Assembly (NCBI GenBank): GCA_030835305.1
Contig: JAURPJ010000064.1
Location: forward strand, 1 to 64,000
Source: Verrucomicrobiota bacterium
Lineage (GTDB): Bacteria > Verrucomicrobiota > Verrucomicrobiia > Verrucomicrobiales > Akkermansiaceae
Direction of reading: 5' to 3'
Length of the DNA stretch: 64,000 nucleotides
Every line of letters starts with the position of its first letter. Positions within the stretch are counted from its first letter, which is position 1. The position numbers and the translations under genes were made by a program. The notes below the pieces were generated by a model that did not search any database, was not told the DNA's origin, and saw nothing but the letters and a program-made list of their open reading frames with translations. Below, one piece after another: positions 18,349 to 28,481 of this stretch.

Positions 18349-21330
18349 ATGCCACTCCGCACCGTCGTCACTTTCCTCGTGCTCTGCCTTCCCCTTTTAG
18401 GAGAAGAGCAAAGTTCGTCGAAATGGTTTTATCGAGCCTGGCAAACCGAAGACGGACTCCCCGACAACAGCGTCTCGGCCATCGCGCAATCCACGGAAGG
18501 ATACCTTTGGATTGGCACCAACGGCGGCGTCATCCGCTTCAATGGTGAAGAGTTCGTCCAACTCCCACTTCGCAACATCACGGACCTCCCGAGCAGACAA
18601 GTCCACGCCATGACCTTGGACCATGCGGGACAAGTCTGGATGGGCATGGAACGCGGCCCGATTATCCGCATTGGCGAGAAGTCCTTTCGAACCTTCAGCG
18701 AGTCCGATGGAGTCTTCAACAAGCGAACCTACAGCATCACCGAAGACCTTCAAAGTGGCGTCTGGATTGCCTACTCAAACCAGATCTGCCTCATCGAGGG
18801 TGATCAAGTCACTCCTTTCACCAGAGAACATGGCATCCCCCTATCCCGTCAACCTTCCATCGTCTGTGACACCGATGGAAAGGTCTGGCTATCCTCTGGA
18901 TTAAAGCTTGGGCAGATCCGGGAAGACGGATTTCATGAAATCAAGAACTTCGAAAACACCCCGATCCGAATCACCTCTTCTCGCAACTCCGGCCTTTGGC
19001 TCACCCACGACTCAAAGCTCTTTCATTTCGAAAGCCCAAACCAGCAGACCCGGATCGCAGAGCTCAAAAGGGAATCCGAAGTGACCACCTTGATCGAAGA
19101 CACCAAGGGAGCCATTTGGATTGGCACTCGCAACAAGGGGCTCTTTCGCTTTCACAACGACAAGCTGGAGCACGCTCCCACTTCCCATCTCTGGATCACA
19201 TGCATTTCGGAAGACAGCGAAGGAAACATCTGGGTTGGCACCATGGGAGGCGGCCTAAACCTCATTCTTCCCCGTATCGCAAAACTAACCGGCTCGTCTG
19301 ACGGACTTCCCTTGTCATCGGTTCGCTCAACTTGCAGCGATTCCTCCGGCCGAGTCTGGGCCACCAGCCTGGAAGGGCAGGTCGCTTATAAGGAATCCAA
19401 CCAATGGCATCTCTTCGAAGGCCTGCCGGAAGGAGCAATTGCCCGCTGTGTCGCTTCAGACGCCAGAGGCACCATCTGGATCGGAACCAAAGAACATGGA
19501 CTCATTGCAATCGAAGGCGATACAATCATCGCACTGGGAACTGAAAACAATCTCGCAAGCAATACCATCCGCTCGCTCCTTCCCGGCAAAAACGGAGATC
19601 TCTGGATTGCTTCCAGCAAACCGGATCAACTTCACCTGCTCCGGAATCAAGCGATCACCAGGATCAAAAGCCCTATTGAGATGAAGCCGATTCGTGCAAT
19701 TGCTGAAACCTCCGACGGCACCATCTGGATTGGCACTTCGAACGGACACCTTCTTCGCGTTGAAGAAGACCAGCTCATCGACGAATCAGAAATGGACGGC
19801 ACCACCTATCGCTCCGTCCGCACCCTCCACGCGACTCCCGATGGCAGCCTTTGGATCGGATACGCCGGCGACGGACTTGGTCACCTCAAGGACAAGATCT
19901 ATCAGCGGTTTACCACAAAGGATGGCCTCCACGACGACTACCTCTCCCAAATCCAACACGATCACAACGGCAATCTCTGGATCGCATCCAACCGGGGACT
20001 CTTTCGCATCACCCTCGAAAATCTCCTCCGCCATAACGGACACCTTTACTGCCAGGCTTACGGTCGGGACAATGGCCTTCCCAGCATCCAGCCCAGCCGC
20101 GACTTCGCCCCTTCCTCCTCTCGTCATCAAAACGGTCAACTTTTCTTCAGCACCCATAGCGGACTGCTCGAAGTCGACCCCGACGACGCCATCACGACCC
20201 GCCCCCCTCCAAAGGTTCATCTCGAGAGCATCACCATCGGCGACCAACCCATCGCCCTGTTCAAAAAGCGCTCAACGCTCTCGCGGGAAATAGACTCTAA
20301 AACCAGCGACCTCAGCTCGCCCGGAGCCATTATCGAGCTTCCCGCCGAACATGACAACCTTGTGATCTCCTTCGCCGTCCTCAATTTCACCACTCCCGAA
20401 AACACCCTCATCCGCTACCGCCTCCACCCCATTGATGAAAAATGGCAGATCATCGAAAATCAAAGTCGCGTGACCTTCCCCCGCCTCCCAGCCGGAGATT
20501 ATCGTTTTCAAGTCATCGCCAGTAGCGGCACCGGAAACTGGAGCAAGGGTGGAGCCTCTGTCAGCATTACCGTGAAGCCCTTCTTCTGGGAAACATGGTG
20601 GTTTAAATTTGGCATCGCCATCCTCACCGCTCTCGTAGCCGGAGCCTTGGTCTTTTTGGCCCTCCGACGCAAACACCAAATCCAAATTCGATCCCTTGCA
20701 GCCAGGCAAGCCCTCGAACAAGAACGAAGCCGCATAGCCCGAGACATTCACGATGACCTCGGCGCCAGCCTAACCCGCATCTCACTCCTCAGCCAATCTT
20801 CACCCGCTGAAAACGATCAATCCAAATCGGCCATGGGGCAAATCCAGTCAACCACCCGCGACCTCATGCGCTCCATGGACGGCGTCGTCTGGGCCATCAG
20901 CCCGGAGAACGATTACTTCGATGACCTCGCCAACTATCTCAGCTCCTACGCCCAGGAATTTCTCAGCGTGGCCGACATTCGCTGCCGGCTCAATTTTCCC
21001 GTCGACCTTCCCGAACGCGAACTTTCCGCCCAACTCCGGCACAATCTTCTCCTCGCTTTCAAGGAAGCCCTCAACAACATCGTCAAATATGCCCACGCAA
21101 CCGAAGTCCGCATCTCCCTGACCCCTGAAGTGAGATTCTTTCTCCTCCAAATTCAAGACAATGGCAAAGGGATGACTTCCGCCACCCCCAGCGATCGGAC
21201 ACACGCAGGAAACGGGATGGCCAACATGGAAGAACGCATGAAAGAATTTGGAGGCACCTGTCACTTCCAGAGCTCTCCTGAAAATGGCACCCTCGTGGAA
21301 TTTAAAGTCCCATTCTCCCTTAAATCCTGA
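18349..21330 (+). CDS. Sensor histidine kinase with periplasmic beta-propeller (Reg_prop/Y_Y_Y) domain
   Basis: The 993-residue protein has a signal peptide (VVTFLVLCLPLLGEE). About 13 Reg_prop-type repeats form a two-propeller sensor (recurring GxIWIGT, GNLWIASNRG and GKVWLSS motifs, about 25-600). A Y_Y_Y-like Ig domain follows (about 670-745, IRYRLHPIDEKWQII). One transmembrane helix spans about 752-771 (FGIAILTALVAGALVFLAL). The HisKA_3 domain has the H-box ARDIHDDLGASL with His801, and the HATPase domain shows NNIVKYA and DNGKGM. Such kinases sense glycans or other outside ligands and phosphorylate NarL-type regulators. The response regulator follows after 63 bases. Confidence 0.93.
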   Translation: MPLRTVVTFLVLCLPLLGEEQSSSKWFYRAWQTEDGLPDNSVSAIAQSTEGYLWIGTNGGVIRFNGEEFVQLPLRNITDLPSRQVHAMTLDHAGQVWMGMERGPIIRIGEKSFRTFSESDGVFNKRTYSITEDLQSGVWIAYSNQICLIEGDQVTPFTREHGIPLSRQPSIVCDTDGKVWLSSGLKLGQIREDGFHEIKNFENTPIRITSSRNSGLWLTHDSKLFHFESPNQQTRIAELKRESEVTTLIEDTKGAIWIGTRNKGLFRFHNDKLEHAPTSHLWITCISEDSEGNIWVGTMGGGLNLILPRIAKLTGSSDGLPLSSVRSTCSDSSGRVWATSLEGQVAYKESNQWHLFEGLPEGAIARCVASDARGTIWIGTKEHGLIAIEGDTIIALGTENNLASNTIRSLLPGKNGDLWIASSKPDQLHLLRNQAITRIKSPIEMKPIRAIAETSDGTIWIGTSNGHLLRVEEDQLIDESEMDGTTYRSVRTLHATPDGSLWIGYAGDGLGHLKDKIYQRFTTKDGLHDDYLSQIQHDHNGNLWIASNRGLFRITLENLLRHNGHLYCQAYGRDNGLPSIQPSRDFAPSSSRHQNGQLFFSTHSGLLEVDPDDAITTRPPPKVHLESITIGDQPIALFKKRSTLSREIDSKTSDLSSPGAIIELPAEHDNLVISFAVLNFTTPENTLIRYRLHPIDEKWQIIENQSRVTFPRLPAGDYRFQVIASSGTGNWSKGGASVSITVKPFFWETWWFKFGIAILTALVAGALVFLALRRKHQIQIRSLAARQALEQERSRIARDIHDDLGASLTRISLLSQSSPAENDQSKSAMGQIQSTTRDLMRSMDGVVWAISPENDYFDDLANYLSSYAQEFLSVADIRCRLNFPVDLPERELSAQLRHNLLLAFKEALNNIVKYAHATEVRISLTPEVRFFLLQIQDNGKGMTSATPSDRTHAGNGMANMEERMKEFGGTCHFQSSPENGTLVEFKVPFSLKS

Positions 21331-21334
21331 ACAG

Positions 21335-21360
21335 GCCTGTCCCTAGAATACGGGACAGGC
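21335..21360 (+). other. Perfect hairpin between kinase and regulator genes
   Basis: GCCTGTCCC (21335-21343) pairs over nine bases with GGGACAGGC (21352-21360) around an 8-base loop. There is no T tract after it. It starts 5 bases after the kinase stop codon and ends 33 bases before the regulator's GTG start. It may weaken read-through or protect the kinase mRNA end. Confidence 0.6.
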
Positions 21361-21393
21361 AGCATTAAACATTTACCCCTATCATATCATCAC

Positions 21394-22071
21394 GTGAGCG
21401 CCTTATCAGACGACATCGCTGTCTCCATCATCGAGGACGATCTTTCCCTGCGTGCCATCTACGCAGACTGGATTGAGCGGGCCGAAGGTTTCAAACTCGT
21501 CAGCCTGTACGATGATGGTCAAAATGCCTTCGAAGGAATTCCGGCGGACAAACCCGATGTCGTCCTCTCCGACATCAACCTCCCGGGCATGAATGGAGTG
21601 GAATGCGTCCGCGGCCTCAAACAACAACTCCCCAAGGTCCAGTTCGTCATGATCACGGTCTATGAAGACTCGAATCGCATCTTCAAAGCCCTCGAAGCCG
21701 GAGCCACCGGCTACCTTCTCAAACAAACTCCACGCGAACAACTCCTTGAATCTCTCCGCGAAGTCTTCGAAGGCGGATCCCCGATGAGCAGCGGCATCGC
21801 CCGCAAGGTCGTCCAATGTTTTCGCAAATCTCCTCCAATTACCGAGGAAAACGAACTTAGCCAACTTTCCAAACGCGAAGAAGAAGTTCTCGGCCTCCTC
21901 TCGCAAGGCTACCTCTGCAAGGAGATTTCCGAACAGCTTGGAATCAGCAACCACACTGTCGACACCTATCGTCGCCGTATCTACGAGAAACTTCATGTTC
22001 ACTCTCGTGCGCAGGCCACTGCCCGCTACAACGAACTCAAACCAGCTTCACTCAAGGCTCCGAAGGACTGA
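21394..22071 (+). CDS. NarL/LuxR-family response regulator
   Basis: The 225-residue protein starts at GTG 21394. The receiver domain covers about 9-125, with the acidic pair EDD (14-16) and the phospho-acceptor Asp60 in SDINLPG. The Lys of LLKQTPREQ follows at the usual place. The LuxR-type helix-turn-helix lies at about 155-215 (LSKREEEVLGLLSQG, KEISEQLGISNHTVDTYRRRIYEKL). It is the obvious partner of the sensor kinase just upstream. Its target promoters are unknown; the palindrome cluster at 12361-15570 is a candidate because it lies next door, which is inference only. Confidence 0.93.
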   Translation: MSALSDDIAVSIIEDDLSLRAIYADWIERAEGFKLVSLYDDGQNAFEGIPADKPDVVLSDINLPGMNGVECVRGLKQQLPKVQFVMITVYEDSNRIFKALEAGATGYLLKQTPREQLLESLREVFEGGSPMSSGIARKVVQCFRKSPPITEENELSQLSKREEEVLGLLSQGYLCKEISEQLGISNHTVDTYRRRIYEKLHVHSRAQATARYNELKPASLKAPKD

Positions 22072-22099
22072 CCTGTTTTTACCAGGCCCTGACAAAAAA

Positions 22100-22174
22100 T
22101 GGAGCCGCTGGACGGAATTGAACCGTCGACCTATTCATTACGAGTGAATTGCTCTACCCCTGAGCTACAGCGGC
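22100..22174 (-). tRNA. tRNA-Thr (anticodon CGU)
   Basis: On the minus strand a complete cloverleaf is readable. Acceptor arms GCCGCTG and CAGCGGC pair over seven bases. The D arm is GCTC/GAGC, the anticodon stem ATTCA/TGAAT with loop CTCGTAA (anticodon CGU, reading ACG), and the T arm GACGG-TTCAATT-CCGTC. The CCA end is encoded at 22100-22102. Confidence 0.95.
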
Positions 22175-22677
22175 TTTTACAGAGTAAAAGTGGTTGGAAT
22201 GTCGCCAGCACCGGTGGTGCCTCGCGACGACGATTTCTTAGCAGACCCGCGCCCCGACGCAATCGCGATTTTTCGACAACGCTTTTTTCCTTCTTTTTGC
22301 CGAATGGCCCGATCGCTTGGGCGTCCAAAACCCAGACGGCTCTGATGAAAGCGCCCCGCTGATCCCTTGAATCCCAATTCACCAGTCTACCCTCACCTTT
22401 CACCATTTTAACGTCTCCCACCCCGAAGGGCGAAATCAAGCCCAGCGGCAATCACGCCCATGCGGGGGCCGCCCCGGGTATTCCAACCTCCGGATGATAT
22501 CAGCCCTGAAGGAGATCAGGGCTCCCGCTCCTTCTCCCACCCAAATCCGCCCCAACTGAAATCGGCTAAGCACCATATCCCATTGGATACAAACAGTAAT
22601 AACAGTTGTTTCTCTTTTGCCTGCCTTGCTCATTTCTAGGGCTGTAAGGTTCGGATCAGTGAAAGATTCCAGACAAG
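22175..22677. other. Intergenic region with one perfect hairpin, no supported gene
   Basis: About 500 bases lie between tRNA-Thr and the DUF1592 gene. AGCCCTGA (22502-22509) and TCAGGGCT (22516-22523) form a perfect 8-base stem with a 6-base loop. CTTTTAC (22174-22180) and GTAAAAG (22184-22190) form a small stem next to the tRNA 5' end. Open frames across the region are shadows, one of them antisense to the tRNA. The promoter for the DUF1592 operon must be in the right part. Confidence 0.5.
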
Positions 22678-25600
22678 ATGAGTGGAAAAATGGCATCGTT
22701 TGCGCAGTATTCAGAGAATATGGCTTCTGCTTCGTTCATATTCCCGCGCCGACGCGCAGCGCTCAATCTGGCCAAGGCCACCATCGCGGCCGTGCTCGCG
22801 GGACTGATTGCAGCGAAAGCAGAGGAATCAACGATCAAACTGAATCCAACCCAGTTACATGACAAGGCTTTGACAGTGATGGAGAACCATTGTGTCTCCT
22901 GTCACGGACCGGACAAACAAAAGGGCGATATTCGGCTCGATGAGCTGGAAACGATGGATCCGGTTGATTTGCAAAAGCTCTATGCCTTGGCCAAGGAGGC
23001 CGTTCACTTCGAGGACATGCCGCCGGAAAAGGCCGACCAGCCCAGCGAGGCTGAACGCAAGCTTCTGTTGCAGTGGCTGGACAGCAAGCTAACAGGCGAT
23101 GCCGCCAAGGCGCTGGCCGAAAAACTGGCCCGCTTCGAGTATGGCAATGTGGTCAGGCATGAGGACCTTTTCTCCGGCAGGCACGCCAACCTTCCCGCCT
23201 ACACCCACGACCGACGCTGGATCATCAGCGAGTATATCTTCAGCGAGAAAACGAATCGCCTTTTGGACTACAAGCCGACCCGGAAAATCTACGGCACGAC
23301 CCACAACGTCCGGGGTGACAGCGGGATCCACTGGAGCCCGAAGACGGAACATGGTAACAAGTTCCGGAGGACGATCACGAATCCCTTTCTTCTGCCTGAA
23401 TCAGTTGGCGTGCGCTACTCCATGCATAAACGTCTCACCACCGGGCACTTGCTGACGATTGTCGGCAACGCCAAACGGATCGCGGGCCATATGTCGTCGC
23501 CGTCGGTGATTAAGGCACAGTACCCGGCGATGTATGCGCTGATGCAGAACGAGCTGCAGCATCGGGAAATCTTGAAGTCACGCGAAGACTTCATGGCCAC
23601 CGACAAGGTCATGGAGCAACTTCTTCAGGAAATTTATGGCTACAAGCACGAGGCCCTTTTGCCCAAGCTTGAGCGGATGGAGATTCCTTTTCCGGGCATG
23701 CGAAAAAGGAAGTTTCCCGGGGAAAAAACATACCGCATTCAGCGCTCCGAATTCCTCAACGGGATGGACAAGCAAGACGTCGACGCGGTCTTTCGAAGCA
23801 TCGTGACTTACAAGAAAACGGCCTACGAAGTCACCGAGGATCCGGCCAAGGTGATAAAGGATGACCAGGGGTCTCCCTGGGCACCTTATCTGGACAATCA
23901 GCGCGAAGACTATGAAAAGATCATCCTGCAAGCCGAACGCGACTGGGGCAGGCAAGGCATCTCCGCTTATCGCATCCAGAACCGGATCACTTTGATGAAG
24001 GTCTTCTGGGATCACTGGGATATGGATCTCATTTACCGCGAAGCCAGGAAGCACAGCCCGGCTCCAGCCTACAAGCCCTTAAATGATGCGGAGATGCAAG
24101 TGATCGCGGCAACGATCAAGAAGCATCGCAAGAAGGGCGACAGCTATCAGTCGATCATCGAAAAATGCCTGACCGACTGGACCACATCATTCGAGAAGGA
24201 ACGCGAATCGGCGGCCGGTGCCGATGATGCCCGGATCGACGCATCAATCGATGAGTTGTATACCAGGGTTTTTGAGCGTCCGCCGAGTGAATCGGAGCGC
24301 GCGGAGAATCGCGAACTGCTGAAGTTGTTCATGGCGAAACTCGAGCGGCAGCAGGCGATTGCCAAGCTGATCGAGTCTTTGATCTTGAATACCGAGTTTG
24401 CCTACCGCCACGAGTTTGGAGCGGGTGCCGCTGATGAGCATGGCCGACGGATGATGTCGCCCAGGGATGCCAGTTATGCCCTCGCCTATGCGCTGACCGA
24501 TTCAAGTCCGGACGAGGAACTGGCGAATGCGGCTCGAGAAGGTCGACTGAATACGCGTGAGGATTACGAACGCGAGATACACCGCATGCTTGAGATCCGC
24601 GACCATTGGACGATCGTCGACGAGGCCGTGCAGGCGGCGAATCTCAACCCCAGCGTGACGAACCAGCCGATCCGGAAGCTGCGATTCTTCCGCGACTTCT
24701 TTGGCTACCCCAAGGCGCTCAAGGTTTTCAAGGATGACAGCCGTTTTGGAGCCGGCCGCCACGAACAGGCGGTCAGCAGACTGATCGAAGAGACGGACAT
24801 GCTGGTCGAACATATTCTCGAGAAGGACGAGCGGGTCTTTGAGGAGTTATTGACCACCGATAAGTTCTACATTTTTCACAATGGCGACAACGCGTCGATG
24901 ACGGCCGCGTCCGAATCGCTGAAAGTAATCTACGAAAGATTCAAAGACAAAGACTGGCAGGAATGGAAGCCGGAAGACGTTGCTCCGCACGAGGCATTTT
25001 TGAGAGCGCACTGGGAGTTTCAACGTGAGAAAGATGGCGATCACCCCAAAATCCTCAAGAAGCTCCAGCGGATGATGACTGGGCTTGAGCTGCACTTTAG
25101 CGAAGGCCAATCCGGCGCTTTGCCCTACATGAAAAACGGGATGGGATTCTGGCACGGCGGTCCGGTGCTCGGGCGGTCCGGACAGCAGATGCGAGGCGAA
25201 CAGGTCACGACCTACTGGAACCTCGACTGGCGGACCTGGGACTACCCCGGCCAGCAGCCCGCGAAGATCCCCAATCGCAAGGGCATTCTCACCCACCCCG
25301 CCTGGCTCATTGCTCATTCCCAGAACCTGGAGACCGACCCGATCCACCGGGGCAAGTGGATCCGGGAAAAGCTCCTCGCCGGGACCATTCCCGATGTCCC
25401 GATCACAGTTGATGCAGTCATTCATCCGGACAAGGACAAGACGCTCCGGCAGCGCATGGAGATTCGCACCGGCGAGACCTACTGTTGGCGTTGCCACCAA
25501 AGAATGGATCCCTTGGGCTTCCCGTTTGAGAACTATGACGACTTTGGTCGCTTCCGAACGATGGAAAAACTCGAGCATCCCGACAACCTGATCAAGGCGG

Positions 25601-25959
25601 CCAAACGCGACGAACTCAACGAGTTTGGCGCTTCGCTGGCCGAGTTTAAAACCCTGCCAGTCGATGCCAGCGGCGTACTGAAAGGCACCGGCAACTCCCA
25701 GCTGGATGGCCAGGTCAACGATGCCTTCGACCTGATCGACCGCCTCGCGAAATCCGCAAAAGTGCGCCAGTCGATCATTCGTCACGCCTTCCGTTTCTTC
25801 CTGGGACGCAACGAGAGGCTCTCTGATTCCGGGACGCTGATCGACGCCGAAAAGGCCTATCTGGACAGCAATGGTAGCTTTGACGCAGTGATTGTTTCCC
25901 TCCTGACTTCCGACTCCTTCATTTACCGTAAACCAAAAGACAAAGATGACTCTCAATAG
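22678..25959 (+). CDS. DUF1592-family protein with planctomycete-type cytochrome c domain
   Basis: The protein is 1093 residues if started at ATG 22678; the ATG at 22720 gives a cleaner signal peptide (LAKATIAAVLAGLIAAKA). The heme motif CVSCHG near residue 71 begins a PSCyt1-type domain with LDELETMDP and FEDMPPEKA. The long middle and C-terminal parts match the DUF1587/1592/1588/1585 architecture: NTEFAYRHEFGAGA, RGKWIREKLLAGT, and a second CWRCH motif near 936 followed by MDPLGFPFENYDDFGRFR. Such proteins always pair with a DUF1552 protein, as here. Function is unproven; an oxidoreductase on the outer side of the cell acting on a polysaccharide-derived or organic substrate is the usual guess. 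Confidence 0.88.
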   Translation: MSGKMASFAQYSENMASASFIFPRRRAALNLAKATIAAVLAGLIAAKAEESTIKLNPTQLHDKALTVMENHCVSCHGPDKQKGDIRLDELETMDPVDLQKLYALAKEAVHFEDMPPEKADQPSEAERKLLLQWLDSKLTGDAAKALAEKLARFEYGNVVRHEDLFSGRHANLPAYTHDRRWIISEYIFSEKTNRLLDYKPTRKIYGTTHNVRGDSGIHWSPKTEHGNKFRRTITNPFLLPESVGVRYSMHKRLTTGHLLTIVGNAKRIAGHMSSPSVIKAQYPAMYALMQNELQHREILKSREDFMATDKVMEQLLQEIYGYKHEALLPKLERMEIPFPGMRKRKFPGEKTYRIQRSEFLNGMDKQDVDAVFRSIVTYKKTAYEVTEDPAKVIKDDQGSPWAPYLDNQREDYEKIILQAERDWGRQGISAYRIQNRITLMKVFWDHWDMDLIYREARKHSPAPAYKPLNDAEMQVIAATIKKHRKKGDSYQSIIEKCLTDWTTSFEKERESAAGADDARIDASIDELYTRVFERPPSESERAENRELLKLFMAKLERQQAIAKLIESLILNTEFAYRHEFGAGAADEHGRRMMSPRDASYALAYALTDSSPDEELANAAREGRLNTREDYEREIHRMLEIRDHWTIVDEAVQAANLNPSVTNQPIRKLRFFRDFFGYPKALKVFKDDSRFGAGRHEQAVSRLIEETDMLVEHILEKDERVFEELLTTDKFYIFHNGDNASMTAASESLKVIYERFKDKDWQEWKPEDVAPHEAFLRAHWEFQREKDGDHPKILKKLQRMMTGLELHFSEGQSGALPYMKNGMGFWHGGPVLGRSGQQMRGEQVTTYWNLDWRTWDYPGQQPAKIPNRKGILTHPAWLIAHSQNLETDPIHRGKWIREKLLAGTIPDVPITVDAVIHPDKDKTLRQRMEIRTGETYCWRCHQRMDPLGFPFENYDDFGRFRTMEKLEHPDNLIKAAKRDELNEFGASLAEFKTLPVDASGVLKGTGNSQLDGQVNDAFDLIDRLAKSAKVRQSIIRHAFRFFLGRNERLSDSGTLIDAEKAYLDSNGSFDAVIVSLLTSDSFIYRKPKDKDDSQ

Positions 25960-27340
25960 ACGCGAATTTTTTAAGACCACCGCCCTTGGCACCGCAGGTC
26001 TGGCGCTGACGCCGTCGTTCAACCAATTACTCGCTGCTCCGGAGGACGGCAGGGCCAGCTCTCCGCATCGCTTTGTCTTTGTGCGCAAGTCAAACGGCAA
26101 CCTCACCAATCAATTCGGCCTCCCTTCGTTTTCATCCGATGAGCTCAAGAAGCACGAAGAGAAGCAAGCCTTTGAGGTGGACCTCGACAAGCACGAGCTC
26201 CCTGAATGGCTCAATGCGCTGGATGGGCACAAGGAGAACATGACCATCCTCCACGGGATCTCGATGTCGGTCAGCGGAGGAGGTCATTATTCCTACTCCG
26301 GTTGCATGGGCGCCTACAAGGCGGGGCGCGATATCCTCAGTAACATCAAGTGGGCCACGATCGACTTTGAACTGGCCAGGTTGTTTCCCTCGCCCTTCGG
26401 GCACGTCGAAATGTCGCTGGCGGTGCCTCACGGACGGGATCACCGGACAGGGATCGTGTCAGGGTATTCCGCGCCTGCACCCAAGCAGCGCAACTACTGC
26501 TACGCCGATCCCATGACGGCCTACAACGAATTGTTTAAGTCAGTCACCAACACCGGCGAAGTGGCGTCCGACAACGCGCTGCTGAGCTACCTCCACGGCC
26601 AGGAATCCCAAAGACTCAATGGGCTCGATGGCGACGAACGGTTGAAAATCAGCGATCAGGTCGATTCGCTCCAGTCGATCCGTGATCGCAACACCAAAGT
26701 TGCCGCTCTGGGTGATGTCATCACGAAGCACTTGCCAAAAATCGATCCCATCCACGCCAATGGTGGTTCGGATGCCACCGTGCCTGAGAAGCAGGCGGCC
26801 TTTACCGAGATCATCGTGGCGGCCCTCGCTTCCGGTTTGACCAACGTGGTGACTTATACCATCGATGATCTCGGCTCGGATATCACCTCCTTACCTGAGA
26901 ATGATGAGAAGACCAACATCCACGCCGTGGGACACGGTCAGGGTGGGCGTTCGGCCTTCATGCGTAACGTGATTAAAACGCATCACATGAAACAGGTGAA
27001 TACCCTGGTCACCAGACTCAAGGCGATCCCCGAAGGAAGAGGCACCATGTTCGACAACACCACGATCATCTACATGCCCGAAACCGGATCCGGCCACCAC
27101 GGCCCGGACACGGAAGCGCCCATGGTCATCATGAGTGGAAAGAATTCCAAACTCGATATAGCCGGGCGCTACATCCGCCTGCCCTTCCATGGCACCGAGG
27201 GCCACAAGACTCTCAGTAATTGGTACACAACCTTGCTCAACGCCTACGGCAATCCGGTCAAGCACTACGGAGACCTCGATCTCACCATGCAGCGCAACCG
27301 CCTCCCACAAGAAGGCGCGATCGATCAGCTTATGGTCTAG
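25946..27340 (+). CDS. DUF1552-family secreted protein
   Basis: The 464-residue protein overlaps the end of the DUF1592 gene by 14 bases, which indicates translational coupling. It begins with a Tat-like signal: LNRREFFKTTALGTAGLALTPS. The twin Arg is at residues 5-6. The body shows GHKENMTILHGIS (about 94-106), VGHGQGG (about 327-333) and TTIIYMPETGSGHHGPDTEAP (about 370-390). This last block resembles the metal site of alkaline-phosphatase-like DUF1501/1552 proteins. Export in the folded state suggests cofactor loading in the cytoplasm. It is the standard partner of DUF1592 proteins. The reaction is unknown. Confidence 0.88.
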   Translation: MTLNRREFFKTTALGTAGLALTPSFNQLLAAPEDGRASSPHRFVFVRKSNGNLTNQFGLPSFSSDELKKHEEKQAFEVDLDKHELPEWLNALDGHKENMTILHGISMSVSGGGHYSYSGCMGAYKAGRDILSNIKWATIDFELARLFPSPFGHVEMSLAVPHGRDHRTGIVSGYSAPAPKQRNYCYADPMTAYNELFKSVTNTGEVASDNALLSYLHGQESQRLNGLDGDERLKISDQVDSLQSIRDRNTKVAALGDVITKHLPKIDPIHANGGSDATVPEKQAAFTEIIVAALASGLTNVVTYTIDDLGSDITSLPENDEKTNIHAVGHGQGGRSAFMRNVIKTHHMKQVNTLVTRLKAIPEGRGTMFDNTTIIYMPETGSGHHGPDTEAPMVIMSGKNSKLDIAGRYIRLPFHGTEGHKTLSNWYTTLLNAYGNPVKHYGDLDLTMQRNRLPQEGAIDQLMV

Positions 27341-27544
27341 ACCACTCCCAAAATGGAGGGTGGGTTTGCAACCCTACATTATCAGCCCAAGCAGCCACCC
27401 TATCTTTGTTCCACCCAAAGTGGAAAACCAAGGTAGTCCAGTGGCAGAGTGAAGCGCCACCCGGAGTTCCTCGCCCCCATAATCCTTATCCTTTCACTGC
27501 CTGCCCCACCCTTGCCACTGGCTTCATCACTACGGATGAACCAT

Positions 27545-28138
27545 TTACCGCATCGCTTCACGGAAATGCTTTCGACACATCGCCACATAGCGCTCGTTGC
27601 CACCGATCTCGACTTGTGATCCTTCTTTGATAGCATTCCCCTTCTCATCAGTGCGGAGATTCATCGTGGCCTTGGAGCCACAATGGCAAATCGTCTTAAG
27701 CTCGGTGAGATTGTCGGCCCATCCGAGCAAGGCGGCACTGCCGGGGAAAAGGTTCCCTTGAAAGTCGGTCCGCAGTCCGTAGCAAAGCACCGGGATATCA
27801 AGATCGTCGGAGACTTGCGCTAGTTGATCCACCTGCAGACGAGTCAAAAACTGGGCTTCATCGACGAGAACACAGGCCACCCCGGCCTTACCGGAAAGAA
27901 CCGGATCATCCTCTCTGTCCTCGACCAGAGCATGCAAATCGTCGTCCTGATGAAAGGTCTCGGCCCCGGCTTCGAGGCCGATTCGGGACGCAATTTTCCC
28001 AATGCCCGCCCGTTGATCAATTTCGGGAGTCAGGAGCAGGGTGTTCATTCCGCGCTCCTGGTAGTTGTGACTCGATTGCAAGAGGTTGGTGCTCTTACCC
28101 GCATTCATCGCAGAATAGTAAAAGTAGAGTTTTGCCAT
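27545..28138 (-). CDS. tdk: Thymidine kinase (type II)
   Basis: The 197-residue protein phosphorylates thymidine to dTMP in the salvage pathway of the cytoplasm. The P-loop reads SAMNAGKST (9-17). The Mg/base-binding block is VDEAQF (92-97). Zinc ligands are CHCG near 150-153 and the C-terminal CRKHF. The lasso-loop area GNERYVAM is intact, so the gene looks functional. It lies alone on the minus strand between two plus-strand secreted-protein genes. Confidence 0.95.
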   Translation of the reverse strand: MAKLYFYYSAMNAGKSTNLLQSSHNYQERGMNTLLLTPEIDQRAGIGKIASRIGLEAGAETFHQDDDLHALVEDREDDPVLSGKAGVACVLVDEAQFLTRLQVDQLAQVSDDLDIPVLCYGLRTDFQGNLFPGSAALLGWADNLTELKTICHCGSKATMNLRTDEKGNAIKEGSQVEIGGNERYVAMCRKHFREAMR

Positions 28139-28481
28139 GGAGGGAATGCTGAGACTTGAGAGCTGGGGGCGCTACCCCATTTTTTACGTGATTCCAGGAG
28201 TGACAAGCAAGGGGTCTCATTCCCGTGTGATTTCACCTCGTGGTGACGCGACCGAGAGGGAGTGGGGTTGCCCAATGACCGTAGCGAAAAGATGCCGCAA
28301 AGTAAATTTCTGGCGATGACATTGGGACACCCTTTCCCTCAATGGATAAGCCTTCAAGGTATTTACATCTGGATACTCTGCGCGCAGGTGGGCAAACCGA
28401 AGGTAACTTAAGACTCATTCCGATGGTTGGATCAGTCGATGAAGCGAACAAGGCAACGATAACTCAACTCATAACAGAATC
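28139..28481. other. Intergenic region, no gene seen
   Basis: About 340 bases separate tdk from the SGNH hydrolase gene. Both are transcribed outward, so two promoters should be present. Only a small CACC-TCGT-GGTG hairpin was noticed. No open frame with family features was found. Confidence 0.5.

Noticed and set aside
22131-22451. 106-residue open frame overlapping tRNA-Thr
   Set aside because: The tRNA cloverleaf is complete and the translated product has no protein-like features.
24847-26109. 420-residue open frame antisense to the DUF1592/DUF1552 genes
   Set aside because: It spans the junction of two well-supported genes on the opposite strand and shows no domain.
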